A stretch of 64,000 bases of DNA, taken from Paramecium sonneborni (lineage: Eukaryota > Ciliophora > Oligohymenophorea > Peniculida > Parameciidae). The translations under genes and the position numbers were made by a program. Under the pieces are notes generated by a model. It was not told the origin of the DNA. It saw only the letters and a list, made by a program, of their open reading frames with translations, and did no database searches. The stretch spans positions 190,191 through 254,190 of the forward strand of contig CAJJDN010000090.1 in the NCBI GenBank assembly GCA_905182985.1, in the 5' to 3' direction. Shown here piece after piece: positions 12,593 to 24,435 of the stretch (within the stretch, counting starts at the first letter, position 1; each line of letters opens with the position of its first letter).

Positions 12593-14016
12593 ATGAAATT
12601 GCTACTCTTAACTATTTTAGTGAATTTAATGGAATGCAGAAATTATTCTGGAAGTTCTAGTGATAACGAAAGTGATAGTGACAGCATAATTGGTCCAATA
12701 TTTGCCTTCTTAATTGGATTTTCAATGATTGTTTCAGCATTTCCATGTTTATGGTTTAATGAGAGAAGGTAAATTAGATAAAGATGATTAGAATGGCTAT
12801 TTCTGAGACTAGGTTATTGATAGCAAGAAGAAATTGTAAATCTGTTAATGCTGCTGAAATAGATCCTCGTATGGATAATTAATTAATTCATGTTAAAGGA
12901 AAGTTAACTACAAATGACGTTATAGTTGATTCACAATTTTAATTGGAAATTAATAATAGTGTAAAATTGAGAAGAAAGGTAGAAACATATTAATGGGTTT
13001 AAAAATCAAGAGAAGAAGGAAGTAAAAAGAATAAAAGAACTGTATATTATTATGAAAGTGAATGGTCATCTAAAACTTAAGGATCTTATCCTAATCATGA
13101 AAATAGATTAGAAGATTTAACAGTTTAAGATTAAGAATTAACAGCAGAAAATGTTTATTTAGGAGCTTATAAACTAACAGATTATCTAAAAAGCAAGGCA
13201 GTTGATTATATTTAAGTTGAAGGTATTTCATAGTAAAATTGTGAAGCTGCAAAATTAACTTATCAAAGTAGAACTTAAAAATTTATGTAAATAATTGATA
13301 TTAATTTAGACATTATGATGGAAAATATATTTAGTTTAGAAAATCAGAAAATTAATAATCAATAGGTGATTAAAGAGTATTATTTGAAAAAGTTTCTTGC
13401 AATTATGCTGCTATTGTAGCAAGATAACATAAGGAATCATTCAAACCATATTTATTTAATGATTCATATTCTTAGGAAGTAAATTCAGATTATGCTAAAC
13501 ATCCAGACATGTTAAAGAGTTTGAATAGATTTCATGAATTAAGTGAGGAAGAATAACCACTTAATTAAATAGATCCATCAAAAGAGGTTTCTTCAAATAT
13601 TTTTAAATCTTTCGAAGCTCCTTTAAATTATATCAATTGGTATTTCAATAGAAGTTTCAGCTTAGATTAATGCTTTGATGCTTAATTAAGTAATTTAGTT
13701 GGAATAGTATGGTTATGTAGATTTGGAGGATATTTATTATTTGTATTAATGTTGAATTATATTCAAGTTAATTGGATTTGTCCTAGTATTTACTCCAATT
13801 ACCACTCTATTATACTATATACCATTATTGGGTGGATTCTTATCAAAACTGACCGGAATTTTATTGGCAATACTTAGCGGAATGTTATCTTTGCCTTTAA
13901 CTCTAGGAACAATTGGAATTGCTTGGCTATATTATAGACCAATAAAAGGATTAATTTATTCTTCTATGGCAATTATATCTGGAGTTGCATGTCATAGATT
14001 TATATTGAGCAATTGA
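12593..14016 (+). CDS. TMEM43/LUMA-like membrane protein (copy 2)
   Basis: About 450 residues. It has a signal-like start (MKLLLLTILVNLMECR), an acidic Ser/Asp patch, then a membrane segment ending LWFNERR. The lumenal domain has LIHVKGKL and VETYQWVQKS. The C-terminal hydrophobic block includes LVFTPITTLL and GIAWLYYRPIKGL. Three introns (23, 23 and 25 nt) are needed; the second joins KFI to HYDGKYIQ and the last joins GGYLLF to LIGFVLVF. Without splicing the frame hits TGA at 12784. It is clearly homologous to the gene at 9266 in domain order and in the IGDQRV/NGDIRI block, yet divergent elsewhere, so it is an old duplicate and not a recent one. Probably an ER/nuclear-envelope protein. Confidence 0.85.
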
Positions 14017-14326
14017 TTTATCAATAAAATTATAATATAGTACGAATGATCACTCAACTTAGATATTTAAACATCAAATTATTCAATTTAAATAATTCTT
14101 TTGAATTTAAATTCCAAATTTCTACAAGGAAGAAGTTTCAATAAGTTTAAAATTGGAAGTAATTTATTTTTAGTTATTAATTAGATAATAAATCATCAAA
14201 ATTTTGAATCGTTTGGTATGGTTATAGTGAGATAGAGATTGAGAACAATTAATATAGAGTTTCATCTTAATAATGTTTTATTTGATCATTAATTTAAATA
14301 TCTTAAGAGATTAAATATTTTAATTT
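14017..14326. other. intergenic, nothing recognised
   Basis: About 310 bp, A+T-rich, with TGA in all forward frames. No gene, structured RNA or repeat could be supported. Confidence 0.5.
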
Positions 14327-15621
14327 ATGAGTGCTGATTCGGAGGAATAGAATAGGTAAATTAACATGCAAATGATATTGAAGAGATGTTTCAAATGATC
14401 CATAACCAAAACTTGACAATAAGAAAGTGCAGGATTATACAGAGGATTGGGGGTATTAAGGGAACCCATCACCACGATTTACACCTATGCCTTATCCATA
14501 ATTATTTCCTCCCATATGCCCTCCTCCATTTGAATTAGAGAAACAAGGTATGAGATAAATATGCTATAAAAGTCTATCATGACTATGATCCATAGAAATA
14601 TCCCCAAATGAACAGCGATAGGAAAGGGCAAAGTAGATATCCTTATCCAAAGCATTGTTTAGGTGAAGTTCCGCAAATGGATCACATTGACGATGATCCC
14701 CATCGTATTCCTGTGCCTTATCCTTTCGGCTATTATCCCCATATGAAATACCCGCCACAACCAATGTTTATGAAATATCCACCACCTACACATTAAGGTT
14801 AGCCATATATGGTTCCACCAAATCCATGGTATCCTCCAAGACCATAATAATAATTAATGCCTCCTTTTTGTTACTATCCCTAACCTCAATATGATGGACT
14901 TTAATGTTAAAACACTGTTTCTAAAGAACTCTAATCTAAAGTGTTTTAATTGGTTTAATATTAAAAAGTTTCAGATTTCTAATGTAATTGTAAAAAAAGT
15001 AAATGTCTTAAACTTTATTGTGAATGCTTTGCTAATAATTGGGTATTATAATTCTTAACATTTATTATCAAAGGTTTGTTCTCAAAGCTGCAATTGTTAA
15101 GATTGTAAAAATAGAATTGATAATCCATAAGAAAGATCAAAAGCTATAGAAGAAGCATTACTTAGAAATCCAGATGCTTTTGCCCAGTGCTTTCAATAAA
15201 AAGGTTAAACCTAATTCTCTGTTTAATAATAAGGTTATTTTATCTATTATACATTATAGATAAACCACTCAAAGAACCAACTAAAGATAATCCTAATATA
15301 ACTAGAAAAGGTTGTAATTGTAAAAAATCTGGATGCAAAAAGAAATATTGTGAATGTTATAGTCAAAATTTAAAATGCAGTGATCTTTGCAAATGTGAAC
15401 AATGTCTTAATAGAACTGATGCAGAAATCTAAGCTCAATAAGATATTGCCTAAGTCTTGAATTCCTAAGATTAAGTCAATGTAGACATTAAAGTTAACTA
15501 AAAATCAAAAAAAATCAAAAAAAATGGAAATGAGGATAAAAGCGATTCTTAGAAACCTGTTGTTTAATTGAAAATTAATCTTAATAATAATAGTAGTAGA
15601 AAAAAGTAGGATAAAAAGTGA
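14327..15621 (+). CDS. tesmin/TSO1/LIN54-type CRC-domain protein
   Basis: About 394 residues with introns of 28, 25, 31 and 26 nt. The N-terminal half is unusually rich in Pro, Tyr, Met and Gln and locally less A+T-rich than its neighbours. Two Cys-rich CXC repeats follow: [16 protein letters not shown] with partner CNCQDCKNR, then [16 protein letters not shown] with partner CKCEQCLNR. They are joined by the family hallmark [23 protein letters not shown] repeats bind zinc and recognise CHR-like DNA; animal LIN54 targets the DREAM/MuvB complex to cell-cycle genes. The tail is a Lys/Asn-rich stretch. The inter-repeat linker around 15175-15235 reads better in a neighbouring frame, see findings. 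Confidence 0.85.
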
Positions 15622-17026
15622 ATAATAACAGTTATATTTAATTCATCTATCCCATCATTAAATAAATAGTTTCTTTCTAATCAAATCAATACTTCTCAAC
15701 ATCATTTATCATTATATCAGTAAGTTTAGAATTCGATTATATTGTGAAATAATAAACTTACTTCATTCTTTCTAATTACTATGTATTTACCTATTGGACT
15801 TAATTTAAAGTGTAAATCTAAAATGTATATCATTATTTTTAAGTTTTCTAATATATTATTTATATTAATATTATACTTCCATCCAAACTACTATGAAACT
15901 TGATTTTCAATCCTTTTTTCCTAATTTAAACATATCAAAATCTTTCAATTCACAACTTATGTATTTCAATAAATCTTATGATATGAATTTCTTATATCCA
16001 AATCTTTAACGAAGAGAATAAATATATTAAATAATTATTGTCTCTTTCTTTAAAATATTTATTATCGTTATCGTCAAAATTAATTAATTGTTCTACTCAA
16101 GTATAGAAAAATACAAAATTCTTATGTGGTTTTAAGTTATTGCTTAATTTATAAAATTTATTAATTCAACGTTTGAGTTAGTAAAATTTTAAAGAATAAT
16201 ATTCCTTATAAAAAATATAAGCAAAACAGGGAAATATGATATATGACAGGAAAATAACTTATTTCAACAAATGAAATAAACATTCTCGGTAGAACTTTTA
16301 ATTTATGTTGTATTTAAACTAAGTAGTTTGACATATTCAATATAAAGCCTACTGAATTCAATTGTTTCTTGAATTATGAGATAACAACTGTATTCCAAAT
16401 TTTAAATCTTACTGATATCTCTACATTCAACAACAAAAAAAATATCTTTGAGATTAAATCAATATTTCAGTTAATTCAAATTCATTTTAAATTCAAACAT
16501 AATCTTCATTTCTCGCTCTTTAAAAAAAATCTGTAATTTTTTTATTTTCATGATAAAATCAAGAATTTTCATTCATTCCTTTAAGATATTTTTATTTTTG
16601 CATTTTTGTACATATGATTAAATTCTAAAGATATCTCTTCATATTATGCAAAGTCTGGCACCTTATAATTGAAAGAAGCATATATATCTCATATTGTTTA
16701 AAAAAAAAATAAATTTTAATGCATATAAAGAAATAACTGATACATCTTTCCTAGAATAGTATATCTTATTTTATTCAATTCAGTTTATGGAATTTAAATA
16801 AGTATTAATTTTAGTTTATTTAACTTCTTCAATTTTTCTTCTGACTTGATAATAAGTTCTTTTCAATTTAAAAGTAATTAACATTTTTAAATACTTACCT
16901 TTAATATCATCTGTTAAATACCTGAAATAATAGAAGTCATAATTCATGAGATTAGTAAATAAATAATTTTAAATGTTAAGGTTATTATTTTGAAAAAAAT
17001 TATATTCTAATTAAAAAATTAATTTA
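15622..17026. other. long region with no clear gene
   Basis: About 1.4 kb, the longest gene-poor stretch in the window. TGA and its complement occur often in all six frames and no exon chain with recognisable protein character could be built. Homopolymer T and A tracts are common. A small minus-strand frame at 16780-16947 is listed separately. The region may be a regulatory spacer, a decayed gene or a non-coding RNA locus. Confidence 0.5.
16780..16947 (-). CDS. possible small ORF (55 codons)
   Basis: An uninterrupted minus-strand frame, MNYDFYYFRYLTDDIKG..., ending YLNSIN before TGA. Its second half (TYYQVRRKIEEVKQTK) has natural protein composition. An internal GGTAAG...AAAAG segment could be an intron of about 40 nt without changing the frame. 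No family is recognised. The length is near what chance allows with a single stop codon, so this is tentative. Confidence 0.25.
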
Positions 17027-17882
17027 ATGGAAATATTTGATTTTTTAGGAGAGGATATCATTACAGAATAAAAAATTGAAAAGAACAAACAACTGAAGTC
17101 AGAAAAATAATAAATAAAGAATGAACTACATAAGTAGAAAGTAGTTTAGAAGAAGAAAGAAAAAAAAAAAAAAATAAAGCAATAAAAATATGAGGTGATT
17201 TAAACTTTGGAAACCTAAGAATAAAAGAATGACTTTGTACATTAATTTAAGGGTTTAAGAAATTAAAGAAGGGAGAATGGAATAAAATCCCTTTAGAGTC
17301 CATTTAAGATTATAATTGATTGTGGTTTTGAAGAAAACATGTCAGATAAAGAATAAAGATCACTTGCAAGATAAATTTCTGAATTATACTAAGAAAATAG
17401 AAAATTAGATATTCCTTTAAAATTATATGTGACAAATATTTATCCTATATTGCATAAATATTTAGAACAATATCATTACAAATAATGGTAATTGATATCT
17501 GATGAAAGACTTTTCATAGATATAGAAGAATTTAAATAGGCAAATATAGTTTATTTAAGTCCTGATGGTGAAGAAGAATTACAAGAGATTAAAGAAGATG
17601 AAGTTTATGTAATAGGAGGACTGGTTGATAGGTAATTTTTGCAATAGAATTTATTTTAGAGTGATCATGAAAAATGCTACACTTAATCGAAGTAGATAAC
17701 TAGGAGTAAGAAGTGCTAAATTACCTATTGGATAATTTATAAAAAAAAATTACAAAAAATGTTTAAATGTGAGTACAGCTGCTCTAATGATATCAGGATG
17801 GTTATAGTATAAAGATTGGAGCAAAGCTTTTGACAGTATTGTGCCATAAAAATTTAAAGAATAGGAAGCTGAAATGTAGTGA
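17027..17882 (+). CDS. TRM10-family tRNA (purine-9 N1) methyltransferase
   Basis: About 275 residues. It has a Lys/Gln-rich N-terminal extension with a poly-Lys run, then the SPOUT-class methyltransferase core. Visible family blocks are IIDCGFEENMSDKEQRSL at about residue 95, NIVYLSPDGEEEL, VYVIGGLVDR, LNRSRQLGVRSAKLPIGQF and LNVSTAALMISGWLQYKDW. A 28-nt intron at 17632-17659 falls inside the GGLVDR block; splicing it restores the frame. TRM10 enzymes use S-adenosylmethionine to methylate N1 of G9 or A9 of tRNAs. The length and order fit the cytosolic/nuclear type. The C-terminus ends soon after the core. The neighbour 20 bp downstream is unrelated. Confidence 0.9.
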
Positions 17883-17901
17883 TATAATTAATTTAATTTT
17901 G

Positions 17902-18273
17902 ATGAAATATTTTATCGTTTTTCTTTGTATTCTCTCTATCACATTCTGTCAGAGATAATTTTTAGGATAAACTTTAAGATAACGCTAGAAGAGTAAAACG
18001 TTTGTTCAGCAGCCCAATTTTATTTAACATTAGTAATAAACCAGACTATTATAATAAGATCAAGATGATTTAGTCGATCATTAGGAAATTTAATAACATG
18101 ACTAGATTTAAAATAATGAAGTTTAAGAACGAAAGAAAGTTAGAAAAATAGTAAAAAAGAGAAGAATTATTTTAAAACCTATCGAAGTGAATACTACAGA
18201 TTAGCTTAAGAACTAAAAGAAGAGAAAGGTTCACAAAACAATTAAAAAGTGTAAAAAAATTATCAAGGATTGA
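17902..18273 (+). CDS. small secreted basic/Gln-rich protein
   Basis: 123 residues without introns. A clean signal peptide, MKYFIVFLCILSITFCQ, is followed by a Gln/Arg/Lys-rich body with the basic block ERKKVRKIVKKRRI and a Lys-rich end. There are only two Cys after the predicted cleavage site region, and no known domain. It is probably exported or lumenal; function unknown. It starts 20 bp after the TRM10 gene. Confidence 0.65.
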
Positions 18274-18304
18274 AATTTTATATCAATAATAAAAATAATT
18301 CAAA

Positions 18305-21300
18305 ATGTTTTAATATACCCCTTAAGAAGAGGCCTGTTATAAATAACTTTGGGCGACTTTTGATCCATAAGTAATTCAAATTAATTTGATTATTAGGGTC
18401 TAGGCTTTGCATAGGTCAATGGTATAATTAATTTTTTCAAAAAAAGTCGATTATCTTTCTATTCACTTTAAAGTATGGTGTGAAGAATTAAGAAGGCATA
18501 CTAATATTATTAAGAATTTGCTACTGTAATGAGATTTATAGCATATTATTAAAATGGATTTTAATTTAATGAACAACTATTAAATTAAAATATACATGAT
18601 CCTTCCAGTTATGGAAGGAATATAAGTACCATAACAATAATAATCAATCTCTTAACCACAAGATTTTTATGATTTTTATAGTTTGATTCAAATTTTATAC
18701 TAAAATGATACAATCTTCTATAATAATAGTAAAATCAGCCACCAGAATCAAATTATTTTTAAACTTAACCTGTTCAAAAAAGTTCTTAAGTTTTATAATA
18801 GTTCTCTGTTGATAGATTAGATGTTTCAAAAGTATTGAAATTGGGTTCTATTTTTAGTATGATTTGGATGATGATTAAAACAATAGATATGAACTCTGGT
18901 TCAATTAATAAGATAAAACAAATTAAGGCTTTATTTAAGATGATTAAGCATAGGCATTTTTTTTTTAAATCTTAATTACCATCTCTCCAACTTTTAATCA
19001 ATTTTGAAATTTAGTTGAGTTTGGATAGAATAGCATTTAAAATCAATAAATAGTGAATTAAAATCTTTAGGAACAATTATTTTAAATAAAATAATCAAAT
19101 TAATTAGAAGAAAAGCAGCCTTCATAATAACCAAATTAATTTGAAACAATTAATGTAGTGTAAATTATTATTATTTAGATCATAGATGATTGTGATTAAT
19201 CCAATTATAGAGGAAAGAAAGATAAAGTAGTTTCTGGAGGTAACCAAAGTGCTGAAAATCTTCCTTGGTAATGGAAATGAGAGAATATTAAAATTAATTT
19301 TTTTAACGAATAAATATGTTAACTGCATCACCTCACATAAAATCAGATAAACCATATCAATAAAGTCCACAATATAAGAAACCTCATCCATATAATCCTG
19401 AGGCCAGTATATCTCTCAAGAACTCAATCAACTTAAAAGGTAAATATTAATAACTATCANAGTCGATTATCTTTCTATTCACTTTAAAGTATGGTGTGAA
19501 GAATTAAGAAGGCATACTAATATTATTAAGAATTTGCTACTGTAATGAGATTTATAGCATATTATTAAAATGGATTTTAATTTAATGAACAACTATTAAA
19601 TTAAAATATACATGATCCTTCCAGTTATGGAAGGAATATAAGTACCATAACAATAATAATCAATCTCTTAACCACAAGATTTTTATGATTTTTATAGTTT
19701 GATTCAAATTTTATACTAAAATGATACAATCTTCTATAATAATAGTAAAATCAGCCACCAGAATCAAATTATTTTTAAACTTAACCTGTTCAAAAAAGTT
19801 CTTAAGTTTTATAATAGTTCTCTGTTGATAGATTAGATGTTTCAAAAGTATTGAAATTGGGTTCTATTTTTAGTATGATTTGGATGATGATTAAAACAAT
19901 AGATATGAACTCTGGTTCAATTAATAAGATAAAACAAATTAAGGCTTTATTTAAGATGATTAAGCATAGGCATTTTTTTTTTAAATCTTAATTACCATCT
20001 CTCCAACTTTTAATCAATTTTGAAATTTAGTTGAGTTTGGATAGAATAGCATTTAAAATCAATAAATAGTGAATTAAAATCTTTAGGAACAATTATTTTA
20101 AATAAAATAATCAAATTAATTAGAAGAAAAGCAGCCTTCATAATAACCAAATTAATTTGAAACAATTAATGTAGTGTAAATTATTATTATTTAGATCATA
20201 GATGATTGTGATTAATCCAATTATAGAGGAAAGAAAGATAAAGTAGTTTCTGGAGGTAACCAAAGTGCTGAAAATCTTCCTTGGTAATGGAAATGAGAGA
20301 ATATTAAAATTAATTTTTTTAACGAATAAATATGTTAACTGCATCACCTCACATAAAATCAGATAAACCATATCAATAAAGTCCACAATATAAGAAACCT
20401 CATCCATATAATCCTGAGGCCAGTATATCTCTCAAGAACTCAATCAACTTAAAAGGTAAATATTAATAACTATCATTAAAGATTTTTAATTTAACGAAGA
20501 ATTAGAATACTATAAAAATAGATGTCTAGATCTTGAATAATATGCTAGACATTTAAAAAATGAATTAGATACAACAATAATTAAATATAGTAAATAGGGA
20601 GCTTTGGATGAAAAAGCTGAATTAATGATTCATTAGAATTAAATACTTAGCTAAGATATAGATAAATTATAAAAGAATTTTGCTTAAAAGAAGACTGAAT
20701 GTGAATTATGGAAGTCTAAATATGAACAACAACTCAATAGTGCAGTTTAATGTATTTAAATTTTATATATATTATAGTAAAAGCCCAATATGAATTAGAT
20801 TTACGTAAGCTAAGTAATGAATTAAAACTTTTAGAGGAAAGAAATTCCATATTAGAAAAAGAGAGATCTCATGAGGTTGAGGCTACAAAAACTAATTTTT
20901 CTAGTAAATTTATTTAAAAATATTTCAGTTTAAAATGAACAATAAAGACATAGTTATCTCCATTAAATAGATTTATTAGAAAATTAATTAAGAAAATTAA
21001 GAGAATATGCTGATATAAGGGATAAAGAAATCTATGAATTAGAAACAAAATTAACTAAAGTTTTATAAGATAGAGAGTATGTAGAAACTAAATTGCTTAA
21101 AGATAATGATTTATATAGAACTAAACTATAAGAACAAGAAAGAGACAATTAAATTGAAATGAACAATCTTAGATAAAAATTAGATATTTTGAATTAAGGA
21201 TAGTTGGACAATATTAAAAATTAATATATGGCTTAAGCTGAAATTTTAGATGATGAAATTGAAAAATTGAAAGGCCTTTTAGAAATAAAAAATGAAGAAA

Positions 21301-22567
21301 TTAAAACACTTATAGATTAAAACGAGAGATTGAGAACTAATTATGAGAAAGAAATAGAAACTATTACTTTATAATTCCATATTTTAAAAGAAAAAATGTT
21401 TGAAAATGAATAAAGATTCTAAGAAGAGTCTTAATAAATGGAAAATGATTTAAGAAATTAACATTAAATAGGAGTTGAAGCATTATAATAACATCATTAA
21501 AATTCAAATTAAATTCTTGAAAATTAAATTCTACATTTAAAAGGATAAGTTTTGGAATAAACCAAATAATTAGAAGAATTACAAAAAATTAGATAATAAT
21601 TACTTTAAGCCAATCTATAAGATCAAGATAACGCTTAAAATATTATCAATAATTTAAAGAAAGAAGTAAATATAATTTATCTAATTTTTAGATTTTAGAT
21701 TTATAAAATCGCTATCAAGATTAAATTTAAAAAAATTATTAAGATTATGATATTTAAAAAAAAGAACTACTCAATTACAATTAATAATAATAAGAATATA
21801 ATTTATAGTTATAATAATAGATTTAAAATTTAAATTAGATTATAGAATTAAAAGAATCTTAATATGAAACTACACTTGTATAATTCAAGAATATGAATGA
21901 TTAATTAATTGTATTTTAATTTTATTATCTTTAGAATAAACTAAATGATTTGTACAGGGAAAATGAACAAATCAAAGCCAAATTTAATGTTACAATTTCG
22001 GAATTAGAAGATTAATTAAATAGATCATTAAAATAAATTAAACAACAAGACAATAAATTATAATCATTATCATCTACATATTAAAGAGATAAATAAAATG
22101 CTGATAGATAAATTAATAATTTGTAGAATTAAAATCGATAAAAGGAATTATAATTAGCTGAATTAAAAGCTTAATTGAAGGCTGCATAAGAAAATATTGA
22201 AAAAATTGAGAACGAATTATAAGAAACAAAAAATACTTACTAAAGTTAATTCGAAGAATAAAAATATAATTATGAATAAGAAATAGAATAAATCTAAACT
22301 TAATAATATGAAGATTAAATAAGTACCAAGAAAAATTTCGAAGAAAAAGAAAATTCATTAAATTAGGAACTTATTCGAATAAAAGGAGATTTCCATACTT
22401 AAAAAACATTAAACTTAGAAATGAATTAAAAGTAATTTAGTTTTAATATAGTTTTTAGAATAGATCAATATGGTTAATAAATCTAAAATGCCGTTAACAG
22501 TTCTGATGTTATTAAACAATACGAAATTTTATCCGAAATCAATTTAGTAAACAGATTAAAAAATTGA
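18305..22567 (+). CDS. EH-domain and coiled-coil protein (Eps15/Pan1-like), assembly-disrupted
   Basis: The first exon encodes MFQYTPQEEACYKQLWATFD. After a 26-nt intron it continues GLGFAQVNGIINFFKKSRLS, the start of an Eps15-homology domain. EF and membrane-traffic adaptor features recur in EFATVMRFIAYYQNG and in a second EH-like block, RYELWFNQQDKTNQGFIQDD. From about 20485 to the TGA at 22565 a continuous coiled coil is encoded, with introns near 20761, 20902 and 21667. EH domains bind NPF peptides in endocytosis. The middle (18445-20475) contains a 1015-bp block present twice around an N, and within each copy the frame shifts several times. The true gene probably has one copy and sequence errors there. 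Product class likely; exact protein uncertain. Confidence 0.6.
18445..19459. repeat. assembly duplicate A, copy 1
   Basis: 1015 bp that reappears without visible change at 19461-20475, separated by one N at 19460. Copy 1 flows in from the upstream exon; copy 2 flows out into the downstream coding sequence. This is the pattern of two contig ends that overlap but were not merged. Confidence 0.9.
19461..20475. repeat. assembly duplicate A, copy 2
   Basis: Second copy of 18445-19459. The 26-nt intron that straddles its right edge (GTAAATATT...TTAAAG) is complete only here, so this copy carries the true downstream junction. Confidence 0.9.
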
Positions 22568-22648
22568 AATATTATTTATTTATCAAACTTATTTATAATA
22601 TAATTTAACTTTGGCAAAATTAAAAGAATTAATATTTATATTTTTTAA

Positions 22649-23992
22649 TCAAAAAAATCCTTTTAAACTTCCGAATTTACCAGTGTTAATTATAAATTTT
22701 TTATTAAAATTGGATTCAATAATTTCATCAGGTTGAGACTATTCTTATTATATAGGTATTTTTTTGATATAAGTATTAAATCCACCAGTATTGATTGTAT
22801 TTGTAATTTTAACAAAACTATCTCTGGGATTTCTAACTGAATGAATTTCTTAATTTAGAATTTTTTATCCTTCCAATAAAAAATCGTCTATCTCTTCTAT
22901 ATTTAAAGGCACTAATTTCTTAACAATATCTTGATTTTCTTTTAATTTTTTATTAAGGTAAAAGCGAGATGTGAATGATGAATAAGGTCGATAATTTTTT
23001 ACACATGAATTTGGTCTTCTGACTATTTCAATAACTGGAGGTTTAGAATCAATTTGAAATTTAGGATCTAATTCTTAATAATCTACATATTTATAAGGAT
23101 ATTTCTTTTTTAATTCAGATCCTTCTGTTCTAAGTCCTTATTTCTATATAATTACTAAATTTTACCCAAAAGTCATTCCCTAACTTCTATTCAATAGGGG
23201 TTATGTGTTCAAGTAATTATTTAATTTCTTGTTTCACTCTAAATTATTCTATTTTCTCATTCATTGAATAACCTTGTTTTCTTTATATAAGAGAGCTAAC
23301 TTTTAATTAAGATGTCTCCCAATTTTCTACAGTATTTTAATAATTATTTAAAGCTCTTTCAACAGTGTCCATCTTTAATTTATCACCTTTATTTAGCTTT
23401 CTTTTGATTTCCTAATTTAATTTTGCACTCTTAACTTTAAATATCAAAAATTACTTCAATCTAATTAGTTTTAACTCTTCTTTCAACTTCTACAATTTCT
23501 TGTTATACTTATTCTTCATTTAGCTATATAATTTAAAATTCTTTAGACTTAATTTTTTGAGGGGATTTCTTGGGTTATTCTTTATTAGAGACAAATTCTG
23601 TTACTAATATTACAATAAGGATTCAATTTACATTTAGAGTAACTATTATTGAATACAGGCTGAGAATCTCCTTCTAATAGAAACTATGTTTTCATTTTTA
23701 AAAAAGGTTTTTTATTTGGATTTAGCCTTCTTTATTTTTCTTACTAAAATTATTATACTGAGCCAACAAGTGTATGCCTAAGAATTTATCCTTTTTAGTC
23801 TACTTTAGGTCCTTTGTCATGGTTAGGTAAAACTTTTAATAATTCTGATGAGCCTGAAAAAATATTTTGTGCTTAAGTTTCAATATCAACAGATTATGGA
23901 AGCATCAAGAAAACCATTTTATTTTTTGGAGATGAAACTTTAATATTTTATTGGCTATTCTATTAAGTATCAAATTTCTAAAATTTGATCAT
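22649..23992 (-). CDS. coiled-coil protein, unknown role
   Basis: About 422 residues with introns of 28, 25 and 22 nt. A polar N-terminus (MIKFQKFDTQQNSQ) precedes MVFLMLPQSVDIETQAQNIF. Residues about 150-290 form a charged helical/coiled region (RKLNKGDKLKMDTVERALNN, then RKQGYSMNEKIEQFRVKQ), with a W-containing block NDFW at a splice junction. The C-terminal part is Pro/Arg/Tyr-rich (VIEIVRRPNSCVKNYRPY) and ends GSLKGFF. The start could be the internal ATG at 23695, but the frame is open for a further 99 codons upstream. A ciliary or cytoskeletal protein is plausible by composition only. Confidence 0.65.
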
Positions 23993-24435
23993 TCTATGCT
24001 TTGATATCCCAATAAAATTATTTTATTTATAATTGATTTATTTACTTGATCAATATTATCAACTGAGAAAATAAATGTTAAAATTTTAATATGAAATTCT
24101 CAAATATTATTCTATCAAAGTCTTAACCTCAAAAAATTAAAGATATAATTAAATTTTAGAAAATATCAATTTCTGACATTTAAGAGATTAAATTATAATA
24201 ATACTAAATTTCTTTATTAATCTTATAAAAGGTTAGAGCAATCATTTTTATAATATCAACTACTTTTTGAAATTAAGAACTAAGCTAATAGTATTGGGCA
24301 GCTACGATAATACATAAATATTATGGTTTAATTTCTTTAGAAATTGCATATTATTTATACCAGTATCATGAGATATTTTTTATATATTACTAATTATTAA
24401 GAATATACATTAATTAGAATAAAAATATTTAGATT
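23993..24435. other. intergenic, nothing recognised
   Basis: About 440 bp between two minus-strand genes. TGA complements are frequent, and no gene or RNA could be supported. It contains the promoter region of the downstream minus-strand gene. Confidence 0.5.
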
